Positions 5,225 to 11,534 of a stretch of 15,013 nt of DNA are shown here, piece by piece (position 1 is the stretch's first letter; every line of letters starts with the position of its first letter). The stretch lies in contig JBAZQU010000026.1 in NCBI GenBank assembly GCA_041645035.1, positions 1-15,013 on the forward strand. The letters run 5' to 3'. This stretch comes from 2-02-FULL-48-14 sp041645035 (lineage in GTDB: Bacteria > Patescibacteriota > Gracilibacteria > UBA1369 > 2-02-FULL-48-14). Below the pieces are notes generated by a model. The model had not been told where the DNA came from. It searched no databases and saw only the letters and a program-made list of their open reading frames with translations. The position numbers were made by a program, and so were the translations under genes.

Positions 5225-6904
5225 ATGCAGAAAAAATCCTGTAAGAGCTGTGCACAAGTATTTGAAATCACTGATGATGACCTTAATTTTTACGATAAGA
5301 TTTCTCCAGTTTTAAATGGTAAAAAATATCCAATTCCCACACCAAGTTTATGTCCGGATTGCAGAATGCAACGTCGCATGTCTTTTAGAAATGAAAGAAA
5401 TCTTTATAAGCGCAAATGCGATTTTTCCAATCAAGAAATCGTTTCAGTTTATCCACCAACAAGCCCATACAAAATTTACGATCAAAGTATCTGGTGGTCT
5501 GACAAATGGGATGCGTTGGAATACGGCATGGAATACGATTTCACCCGTCCATTTTTTGAACAATATGCCGAACTTTTATTAAGAGTCCCACGAACAGGTT
5601 TGCAAAATGACAGAAACGAAAACAGCAGTTATGGGAATGACACGTCCAACTTAAAAAACTGCTATCTGTGCTTCAACGCACAAGATTCCGAAGATTGTTG
5701 CTATATGACGACTGGGGGTTTTAACTCACGAGATTGCATGGATATTTTTTGGTCTCTTGCCTGTGAGTTATCTTACGAATGCACAAAAGTGGATGGTGCC
5801 TACCATTGCTTCTACTGCTTTAACTGTTCTAACATAAATGATTGTTATTTTTGTGAAGACTGCCTTGGATCTAAAAACTGTTTTGCTTGCATAGGCTTAC
5901 GTCAAAAAGAATACTGCGTTTACAATCAACAATTAGACAAGGCCACATATGAAGCATTTATAAAGAATTTCGAATTTACTCATTCGGCAATTCAAGCTGA
6001 AAAAGAAAAATTGAGGGCACTTAGGTTCAAAATCCCATGCAAAAATTTAGCCATCAGCAACAGTGAGGATTGCCTTGGCGATTACATTTCAGATTCAAAA
6101 AATTGCAACAACTGTTTTGACGTGATTTCTTCAGAAAATGGCAAATTCATTTGGGATGCAGTAGTCAATAATAGTTACGATTGTTTTAATACAGGGCTAG
6201 ATACAAATTTTGCGTTCGAAGCCGTAGCAACTTATGTTGCAAACAATGTCAAATTCGCAAATATTTGCATAAACAACTCTGACTTAATTTACTGTGATTC
6301 ATGTTATTACAATGAGCATCTGTTTGCCTGCACTGGCTTAAAACACAAAAAATATTGCATATTAAACAAGGAGTACAGCAAAGAAAATTATGAGATTTTA
6401 GTTGCCAAAATTATAGAGCAAATGCAAAAAACAGAAGAATGGGGCGAATTTCCCCCTGCTAAATTAAGTCAATTTGGTTACAACGATTCGATGGCTTTTG
6501 AATATTTCCCCCTAAAAAGAGATGAGGCTTTTGCAAAAGGATTTAAGTGGAATGATTACGTGAAACCTGATCTGTCAGGCTTAAAAACCGTAAATGGCAG
6601 AGATCTACCAAACAGTATCCGTGAAGTACCAGAGGAAGTTGTGAAATGGGTCATTGGCTGTGAGAAAGACGGAAAACCATACAAAATAATTCCTGAAGAA
6701 CTAAATTTCTATAAAAAACAAGCATTAGCCTTACCACGCCTCTGCCCAGATTGTAGACATTTTGAGAGAAAAGCACTCATTAACCCAAGAAAACTCTGGG
6801 ATCGCCATTGTATGAAATGTGGCAAAGAAATTAAAACCACCTACGCCCCTAATCGGCTTGAAATTGTTTACTGTGAAGAGTGCTATTTGAAAGAACTTTA
6901 CTAG
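5225..6904 (+). CDS. Large Cys-rich double zinc-ribbon protein (copy 1)
   Basis: A 559-residue protein with an unusual architecture. The N-terminal ribbon has C6-x2-C9, FEITDDDLNFY, LCPDCR (42-47) and C65. The C-terminal ribbon repeats the theme: KIIPEELNFY (487-496), LCPDCR (506-511), C529-x2-C532 and C550-x2-C553. Between them lies a core of many Cys pairs, such as KNCYLCF (144-150), SEDCCY, HCFYCFNC and EDCLGSKNCFAC. Two core segments are themselves alike: CIGLRQKEYC (222-231) and CTGLKHKKYC (369-378), each followed by N and a 'YE' helix. So the protein is a ribbon, two related halves, then a ribbon. Metal binding is inferred from Cys spacing; the function is unknown. I favour the ATG at 5225; a GTG at 5201 overlapping the protease stop is possible. 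It sits 20 nt after the protease gene. Confidence 0.8.
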   Translation: MQKKSCKSCAQVFEITDDDLNFYDKISPVLNGKKYPIPTPSLCPDCRMQRRMSFRNERNLYKRKCDFSNQEIVSVYPPTSPYKIYDQSIWWSDKWDALEYGMEYDFTRPFFEQYAELLLRVPRTGLQNDRNENSSYGNDTSNLKNCYLCFNAQDSEDCCYMTTGGFNSRDCMDIFWSLACELSYECTKVDGAYHCFYCFNCSNINDCYFCEDCLGSKNCFACIGLRQKEYCVYNQQLDKATYEAFIKNFEFTHSAIQAEKEKLRALRFKIPCKNLAISNSEDCLGDYISDSKNCNNCFDVISSENGKFIWDAVVNNSYDCFNTGLDTNFAFEAVATYVANNVKFANICINNSDLIYCDSCYYNEHLFACTGLKHKKYCILNKEYSKENYEILVAKIIEQMQKTEEWGEFPPAKLSQFGYNDSMAFEYFPLKRDEAFAKGFKWNDYVKPDLSGLKTVNGRDLPNSIREVPEEVVKWVIGCEKDGKPYKIIPEELNFYKKQALALPRLCPDCRHFERKALINPRKLWDRHCMKCGKEIKTTYAPNRLEIVYCEECYLKELY

Positions 6905-6907
6905 AAA

Positions 6908-6946
6908 GTGAACTTCATGCACATTGTGAACTTAGTGAACATTCAC
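6908..6946. repeat. Three GTGAAC direct repeats
   Basis: GTGAAC occurs at 6908, 6926 and 6935. The last forms the palindrome GTGAA-CA-TTCAC (6935-6946). This lies between the Cys-rich protein and the convergent lipoprotein gene. There is no T-run, so it is not an obvious terminator; a regulator-binding site or chance are alternatives. Confidence 0.35.
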
Positions 6947-7005
6947 AAAAGGAGTACCCCTCTCCCATCACAAACCTTCGTATTGCGTCAAATAAGGAGA
7001 GCCAA

Positions 7006-8109
7006 TTAATATAATACACATTCCTCTTCCGGACTGGATTCAGACGAACTACAGCTCTTTACCAGTTCTATAGAATTTTCAACAAAATGATAATTATAGA
7101 ACATAATCACGGTAGTACCTGCGTCTCCACCTCTGCCGGTGAGTCCAATACCAGATTCAGTTAGTTCTCCAAACTCTTTGGGGGAAGAAAGCCCCTTTTG
7201 GTTTTTATCGTCCAAAGTTGCCCTATTTAGCTCGAAAGATTCTGTATCAAAACTATAAATACTTGGTCCTGCAAGATAAGCTCCCGGAATTAAAACAATA
7301 AAAAGATTACCATTTTCAGAGTAGCAAGCGTCACTTATATCCTCGAGTGTGGCAGGCTCCTCTTTAATAACCACCCCGTCATTGCTTATACTTCTGGATT
7401 CTTTAAATAAAGAGTCGGCGCTTGATTGGAATTCATTATACCAAGCTTGTGTCTCATACATGGATAACTCTCCACAATCATCGAAAGAAAATACATTGTC
7501 CGCGGCGACTACTTCTTCTGTGAGTTTAATGCTTAGCGATGAGAAGGTATCCTCTGCAGTTTTTTGAATGGCTTCTTCATCCGTCATTCCTGTTTGAATT
7601 GCGCTTAAATGAATAAATACGCCCTTCCCTGAAAGATCCACATAAAGATCCTTTACAATGGACCCACTTTCAGCAACCCCTTCCCAATCGGATTGGTAAG
7701 CCGTGTATCCATCAATTTCAAAAACTTCCCATCCGGATTCAAATCGTGGCTGATAGCACATAGGACCAAAATCAGCAGTTTTAGGAACATTACGACATTC
7801 TTCGTAGCTGGCATCATAAAACGCCTGCATGCTTAAATTTTCAGGGTTTTGTGTGACGCTATATTTTAAAGTGCCTTCGAGTTCGGTACTTGTAGAGGAC
7901 TCGGCAATGCCATCAAAATAATCAAAATTAGATGCGAATAAGGTATAATCTTCTTTCGTTCGTGTCTCCCAATGGGCAGGGTATTCAAACGACACCCCGT
8001 ATTCTGAATCTTGATAAAGACCTGCTTGAGGGACGTCAGGCTCGGCCTTTAAACAGCCAGACAAAAGAATAATGGAGAGCACTAAAACAGAATAAAGAAT
8101 ATTTTTCAT
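7006..8109 (-). CDS. Predicted surface lipoprotein
   Basis: A 367-residue secreted lipoprotein. The signal peptide MKNILYSVLVLSIILLSGC has a classic lipobox LSGC with lipid-modified Cys19, so the protein should be anchored to the outer face of the membrane. Residues 30-195 (YQDSEYGVSFEYPAHWETR, then a series of strands, then EDTFSSLSIKL) have the pattern of PsbP-like lipoprotein domains: 'Y.D...GVSF.YP..W' at the start and 'A..TF.S.' at the end. A second, less familiar domain follows, with four Cys (two near 215 and 262, two near the C-terminus) that could form disulfides. No enzyme motif is visible. The start is fixed by the signal peptide. It has no Shine-Dalgarno and stands alone, downstream of hicBA on the same strand. 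Confidence 0.8.
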   Translation of the reverse strand: MKNILYSVLVLSIILLSGCLKAEPDVPQAGLYQDSEYGVSFEYPAHWETRTKEDYTLFASNFDYFDGIAESSTSTELEGTLKYSVTQNPENLSMQAFYDASYEECRNVPKTADFGPMCYQPRFESGWEVFEIDGYTAYQSDWEGVAESGSIVKDLYVDLSGKGVFIHLSAIQTGMTDEEAIQKTAEDTFSSLSIKLTEEVVAADNVFSFDDCGELSMYETQAWYNEFQSSADSLFKESRSISNDGVVIKEEPATLEDISDACYSENGNLFIVLIPGAYLAGPSIYSFDTESFELNRATLDDKNQKGLSSPKEFGELTESGIGLTGRGGDAGTTVIMFYNYHFVENSIELVKSCSSSESSPEEECVLY

Positions 8110-8161
8110 TGCAAGGGAGTTAATTGCATGCGGGTCCGAAACTGAACACTATCGTAAAAGC

Positions 8162-8193
8162 CTGGCGACAGCAATGACCACACGGGGAGCCAG
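8162..8193. terminator. Hairpin downstream of hicA
   Basis: CTGGC (8162-8166) pairs with GCCAG (8189-8193). On the minus strand, after hicA, it is followed by GCTTTT; on the plus strand by TTTTATTT. The stem is short and the loop long (22 nt), so this is a weak, possibly bidirectional terminator. Confidence 0.35.
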
Positions 8194-8195
8194 TT

Positions 8196-8426
8196 TTATT
8201 TGAGCATCTCCACCAATTCATCCACCGAAAGCTCCAAGTCATTCAAGATCGCCTTGAGTATTCCCTTTCCTAAGTCTTCATTTCCGTGAACAGGGATTAC
8301 TGTAGTAAGCTCTCCATCTTCATTCTCAACAAAAACATGACTTCCCTTTTGTCTCACCACAATAAAACCGTTCTTCTGTAGAAGTTTGAGAAGCTGCTTA
8401 CCAGAGAGAACAGGGAGTTTGGGCAT
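8196..8426 (-). CDS. hicA: HicA-family mRNA interferase toxin
   Basis: A 76-residue HicA toxin with a double-stranded-RNA-binding-like fold. HicA toxins cleave mRNA and arrest translation. The sequence shows the family order: SGKQLLKLLQKNGF (helix), VVRQKGSHVFVEN with the catalytic His30 in the GSH motif, TTVIPVH, and LGKGILKAILNDLELSVDELVEML as the C-terminal helix. Length is typical. It lies 2 nt downstream of the hicB start-to-stop frame on the same strand, so the antitoxin is made first. The gene appears intact, with the catalytic residue present. Confidence 0.93.
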   Translation of the reverse strand: MPKLPVLSGKQLLKLLQKNGFIVVRQKGSHVFVENEDGELTTVIPVHGNEDLGKGILKAILNDLELSVDELVEMLK

Positions 8427-8428
8427 GA

Positions 8429-8656
8429 CTAAATGGCAACTTCTAACTGATGAAATCCAAAAAGTTTGTCGTGAGAAACTTTAATCTTCTTGGATTTTTG
8501 AACTTCCAAGTAAAGTTCTACCGCCTCCTGCATGCGTTTATACAAAGTAGGCAAATCCTTTGCTTGAGTGTGGCAACCCGGCAAAGTAGGCGCCTGCCCC
8601 ATGAGCATTCCGTCTTCATCTTGTGTGATCACAATGGGAAATTGCTGCATTTTCAT
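8429..8656 (-). CDS. hicB: HicB-family antitoxin (short form)
   Basis: A 75-residue HicB-like antitoxin that would bind and block HicA. It has the partially degraded RNase H-like fold: FPIVITQDEDGMLMGQAPTL, then PGCHTQAKDLPTLYKRMQEA and a helix. The 'G...A..PGC...G/A' pattern is diagnostic. It lacks the C-terminal helix-turn-helix or ribbon-helix-helix of long HicB proteins, so DNA binding may depend on the tail or be absent. I use the ATG at 8656 rather than a TTG two codons upstream. A -10 box TATAAT (minus strand, 8684-8679) sits 22 nt before the start. The order hicB-hicA is a known alternative to hicA-hicB. Confidence 0.9.
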   Translation of the reverse strand: MKMQQFPIVITQDEDGMLMGQAPTLPGCHTQAKDLPTLYKRMQEAVELYLEVQKSKKIKVSHDKLFGFHQLEVAI

Positions 8657-8678
8657 AATCAAAGTGGAAAGTGAAGAG

Positions 8679-8684
8679 ATTATA
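8679..8684 (-). promoter_or_regulatory. -10 box of hicBA
   Basis: A perfect TATAAT on the minus strand, 22 nt upstream of the hicB ATG. The -35 is weak. The RNA should start near 8672. Confidence 0.5.
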
Positions 8685-8714
8685 GCTGAAATTCAATTTT
8701 TATGAAAGTTCTAA

Positions 8715-8897
8715 TTGCTTCCAGCTTATCGCGGGCAGGGACTAGCAAAACAAGTCGTAAGCGCACTTTGCAAAACCTACCTTGCCCAAGGAAAGTCCGG
8801 GATTTTATTTACAGGCAACAGTAATCCATCCGCAATCAAAGTCTACAAAACTTTAGGCTTCAAACCTTTTGACAGGTACGTGATTGCTCACTACTAA
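8715..8897 (+). pseudogene. C-terminal remnant of a GNAT acetyltransferase
   Basis: The frame begins at TTG 8715, immediately after an in-frame TAA, and encodes LPAYRGQGLAKQVVSALCK followed by a strand, SNPSAIKVYKTLGFKPF and a C-terminal VIAHY. 'YRGQGLA' is the acetyl-CoA-binding motif A of GNAT enzymes, and 'NPSAIKVYKTLGF' is the usual motif B. A complete GNAT has about 80-100 further residues in front, which are absent, so the enzyme should be inactive. The 3' end overlaps the convergent MFS gene by 38 nt. I read it as the leftover of a gene cut during insertion of neighbouring material. Confidence 0.8.
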
Positions 8898-10101
8898 AGT
8901 CGTTTTGTAGTGCTTTCGACCTCCAGAGTCCTAAGATGCTTATTGCGCCTAATATCAAAACAATTATTCCGGAAAGGCTTAATGCTTGTTGTAGGCTGTA
9001 TATGTCTGCAACCCATCCTATCAGTGGGGAAATAACCGCAACAAACAAGCTTTCTATCAAGCTTTTAAAGGACAAAATCGTGGCCCTTATGTTGGATGCT
9101 GTAAGCTGATGGACGTAGTCTGATATGACGATCTGCGAGAATCCTTTAACGAACTGGATCAATAAAGCAAAGGTAAAGCTAAAGAAATATATAAAGTTAC
9201 TCATGAGTAAAAAACTTGTCCCTATAAGCACAAATAACGAAATGAGTGAGTATTTTTTCCCCAATATCTCCTCAAGTCTGTGAGAATACACAGAACTGAT
9301 TGCTATGACCACATTGAAGCCAGCAAAGACGAGGCCGAAGTGAACTATTTTTAGTCCCGACAACTCAAAATATGGCTGGGAAAGAAAATAAGCCACTTGG
9401 ACAAATCCAGCTATTACAGCTGCATAAATTAGCAACCATTTCATCTGTTTATTTCCCTGTACTGTTTTCTTCATTACTCTGAATAAATTATATAAATGCT
9501 CCTTTTCAAAAACGGGTTTATGTCTTTTTGGCTCTTGGAATGACAGTGATAACGGGATTAGAAGAAGCATGAAGGGAATTACGGCATAATATGTATATCT
9601 ATAATTTATGCTCCCAATAATCCCTCCGATGATGCTTGCGACGGAAATCCCCATATAGTAGTAAAAGCAATTTTCTCCCCATATTTTCTTATACAAATTT
9701 TCTTTCTTTAGATCTATCAACGTATCGTAAAGCAAGGCTGAGTCTGCCCCGGAGATAAAAACTCCTGCTATAGCCCACAAAATACTCGCGAATAGAAAAT
9801 GGTAGAAGTTGGAACTAAGGGCAAAACTAACCATAGTCAATACTGAGAAAATTGCCGTCACCAAAAGTGCTTTTTTCCGTCCAAACATATCTGCAAAATA
9901 GCCGGAAGGAACCTCCAAAAGTACAAATAAAAGTGCGGAAATAGCTTGGAGAACCATTATTTGAGTTAATGACAATCCGTTCTCTTGGAAAAAGAGAACC
10001 ATAATTGGAGTAAAAAACATTAAGCTATACAGAGCTAAGTACAGATGTAATTTCCAAATATTGCCTTCTAATTTTGCTTTGTCGGATTTAGATTTCTTCA
10101 T
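8860..10101 (-). CDS. Major facilitator superfamily transporter
   Basis: A 413-residue membrane transporter with about 12 predicted hydrophobic segments. After the cytoplasmic start (MKKSKSDKAKLEGNIWK), the first helix spans residues 18-38. The loop between helices 2 and 3 carries GYFADMFGRKKALL (67-80), the MFS motif A, preceded by EVPS as in many drug- or sugar-efflux MFS proteins. The substrate cannot be told from sequence. The last 11 residues (SSEQSRTCQKV) are encoded over the GNAT remnant on the other strand, so the natural C-terminus may have been altered. A -10 TACAAT ends 7 nt before the ATG, suggesting a leaderless mRNA. It has no operon partner. Confidence 0.9.
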   Translation of the reverse strand: MKKSKSDKAKLEGNIWKLHLYLALYSLMFFTPIMVLFFQENGLSLTQIMVLQAISALLFVLLEVPSGYFADMFGRKKALLVTAIFSVLTMVSFALSSNFYHFLFASILWAIAGVFISGADSALLYDTLIDLKKENLYKKIWGENCFYYYMGISVASIIGGIIGSINYRYTYYAVIPFMLLLIPLSLSFQEPKRHKPVFEKEHLYNLFRVMKKTVQGNKQMKWLLIYAAVIAGFVQVAYFLSQPYFELSGLKIVHFGLVFAGFNVVIAISSVYSHRLEEILGKKYSLISLFVLIGTSFLLMSNFIYFFSFTFALLIQFVKGFSQIVISDYVHQLTASNIRATILSFKSLIESLFVAVISPLIGWVADIYSLQQALSLSGIIVLILGAISILGLWRSKALQNDFSSEQSRTCQKV

Positions 10102-10108
10102 TGGTGGG

Positions 10109-10116
10109 ATTGTATA
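10109..10116 (-). promoter_or_regulatory. -10 box of the MFS gene
   Basis: TATACAAT on the minus strand, read as TACAAT ending 7 nt before the ATG at 10101. This implies a leaderless transcript. No clear -35. Confidence 0.4.
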
Positions 10117-10150
10117 GGATTTAATACGCTAAATACACTCATCAACTCCA

Positions 10151-10178
10151 CCCCGTCCGCAACCCATCAATCACGGGG
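10151..10178. terminator. Hairpin between toxin and MFS genes
   Basis: CCCCGT (10151-10156) pairs with ACGGGG (10173-10178), 6 perfect pairs with a 16-nt loop. There is no T-run on the minus strand; on the plus strand a T-rich stretch begins 7 nt later. It may end the AbrB-toxin operon weakly. Confidence 0.3.
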
Positions 10179-10187
10179 AGGGCCATT

Positions 10188-10472
10188 TTATTGTTTCAAA
10201 TTTCTATAGACTTCTTTTCGGTGTCTCACCCGAAGTACTACCAAAATGATCAGTTGCTGAGTTTGAGGATCTAACCTGAATACAACTCTATAATCTCCTA
10301 CCCTAAAACGGTAAGTGTCTAGCGCAAACCCAGTAAGTTTTTTCGCAAATTCAAGGGGATCCCTTCGTCTGGAAAATTCATCCACTTTTTTGAGAATTCG
10401 CCGAACTAATGAAGGATTCAGCTTATCCAAATCTTTCTGCGAGAGTTTCGTGTAAACAACCTTATAATCCAT
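10188..10472 (-). CDS. RelE/ParE-family toxin
   Basis: A 94-residue toxin of the RelE/ParE superfamily. It opens with MDYKVVYTKLSQKDLDKL, then a helical hairpin (RRILKKVDEFSRRRDP), LTGFALDTYRFRVGDYRVVF with the usual 'YR.RVGDYR..F' strands, and a closing VLRVRHRKEVY. The final 'R.RH(R)..VY' matches RelE-type interferases more than ParE gyrase inhibitors, but the split is not certain. The start overlaps the antitoxin gene by 11 nt, showing coexpression. It is not close to the RelE at 153-404: only fold-level features are shared. Confidence 0.9.
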   Translation of the reverse strand: MDYKVVYTKLSQKDLDKLNPSLVRRILKKVDEFSRRRDPLEFAKKLTGFALDTYRFRVGDYRVVFRLDPQTQQLIILVVLRVRHRKEVYRNLKQ

Positions 10473-10689
10473 ATTTTTTCATTAACTCTTCGCTGGCGAC
10501 ATAGTTTCCACTTTTATATTCAGACCAAGCAGATTCCACAGAATCACCAAAAGCATCCTGCATCAGGGGTTTTATAACTAAAGTAGCCCCCTCAACTTCG
10601 GTAATAAAGTATTGCGTTTTATATTGATCCCTCCAAGCCTTTGGAAGAGTCACTTGCCCACGACTGGTCGCTTGAAGAATTTTAGACAT
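10462..10689 (-). CDS. AbrB/SpoVT-family antitoxin
   Basis: A 75-residue antitoxin. The N-terminal half (KILQATSRGQVTLPKAWRDQ, then FITEVEGATLVIKPL) is a swapped-hairpin AbrB/MazE DNA-binding domain, recognisable by 'S.RGQVTLPK..R'. The C-terminal half (ESAWSEYKSGNYVASEELMKKYGL) would bind the RelE-like toxin whose gene overlaps its 3' end. Pairing of an AbrB-type antitoxin with a RelE-type toxin is well known. An extended -10, TGATATACT on the minus strand near 10720, lies about 30 nt upstream. Confidence 0.88.
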   Translation of the reverse strand: MSKILQATSRGQVTLPKAWRDQYKTQYFITEVEGATLVIKPLMQDAFGDSVESAWSEYKSGNYVASEELMKKYGL

Positions 10690-10749
10690 TAGTATGAAAG
10701 TAAGTAAATCTACATTCAGTATATCACGCCAAATCCAAGAAGACTAGTT

Positions 10750-11414
10750 CTAATAGGGATAATAATACCCATCCAAACAGGTCAATTCCCAATCATTTTC
10801 TTCGGTGTAGCAGAACTCATCAGCGCCTAAATAAAATCCATCGGGACAAACGACCATCTGTTCTTTGTCCTCGGGATAACACAAACCATTCGTGCCAAAA
10901 TGATACCCGCTTTGGCAACTAAGCACGTGACGACTAGTTATTCCTACATAGCACAAACCATCCTCACCGGAAGAAAATCCATCGGGACAAACGACTCGGT
11001 ATCGCTACATTCGTCCCCCTCGCAAAAATTGCCCAATTGCCGCGGGGGCAATGGCAATTCAGTAAAATCACCATCAATGTTATCACTTTCCTCCACGACA
11101 CTTCTAAAATAATGACCGACTTCAGCCACCGGATTTTTTGGAAACATTCGATTAGCGCCGTTATATGCTTCCGAGCCGATGGACAAAAGGATAATGATTA
11201 GCAAAAGAAATTTTATGCCGCCAAAAATAATCGGATGAAGCTTTCCGATGGTGAACTTGTTTAAAACAAGAACAGCCATCGCGGCTAAAGAGCACAAAAT
11301 AATGAGGGTTCCAAATAGAGGCGAACTCGTAATTATCATCGCGCCAATCAAGAAAAACAGAATTCCAAATATCCAAGAGGAAACGGATCCTGTTGAGTTT
11401 TTTTCCTTTACCAT
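10750..11414 (-). pseudogene. Membrane protein with C-terminal Cys repeats, split by a frameshift
   Basis: The first frame starts at ATG 11414 and encodes two or three membrane segments (SSWIFGILFFLIGAMIITSS; an adjacent LFGTLIILCSLAAMAVLVL; PIIFGGIKFLLLIIILLSIG), then an extracellular stretch to CEGDECSDTE (131-140). Past about 10995 this frame loses sense and ends at 10944. The next frame takes over with VVCPDGFSSGEDGLCY, SCQSGYHFGTNGLCYPED, VVCPDGFYLGADEFCY and CLDGYYYPY, ending at 10750: four units of the form C-x-D/S-G-F/Y-x8-CY, the last cut short. One missing base near 10995-10998 would rejoin them. The two parts fit as one surface protein with a tandem-repeat domain; role unknown. A perfect -10 TATAAT (minus, 11446-11441) lies upstream. 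It may be a pseudogene, a sequencing error or a recoded gene. Confidence 0.7.
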
Positions 11415-11440
11415 GGGAAATCGCCTTAATAATTCTGTTT

Positions 11441-11449
11441 ATTATAACA
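11441..11449 (-). promoter_or_regulatory. Extended -10 of the membrane/Cys-repeat gene
   Basis: TGTTATAAT on the minus strand is a perfect -10 with the TGn extension, about 26 nt upstream of the ATG at 11414. The -35 is weak. Confidence 0.5.
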
Positions 11450-11498
11450 CATTTAGCAGAATTAGCAGAGAGGCCAGAAACCAAAAATCATTAATAAA

Positions 11499-11526
11499 TT
11501 GACGAATTCCTTAAAAAGGGTAAAAT
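11499..11526 (+). promoter_or_regulatory. Promoter of the large lipoprotein gene
   Basis: TTGACG (11499-11504), a 16-nt spacer and TAAAAT (11521-11526). The -10 ends 8 nt before the ATG, so the mRNA should be leaderless or nearly so. Confidence 0.6.
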
Positions 11527-11534
11527 AATACATT

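Noticed and set aside
6908..6946. GTGAAC repeats as a CRISPR array
   Set aside because: The units are 6 nt with irregular spacing; there are no spacers of constant length and no cas genes.
10944..11003. Programmed ribosomal frameshift in the membrane/Cys-repeat gene
   Set aside because: I see no slippery heptamer or downstream hairpin at the junction. A simple indel is more economical.
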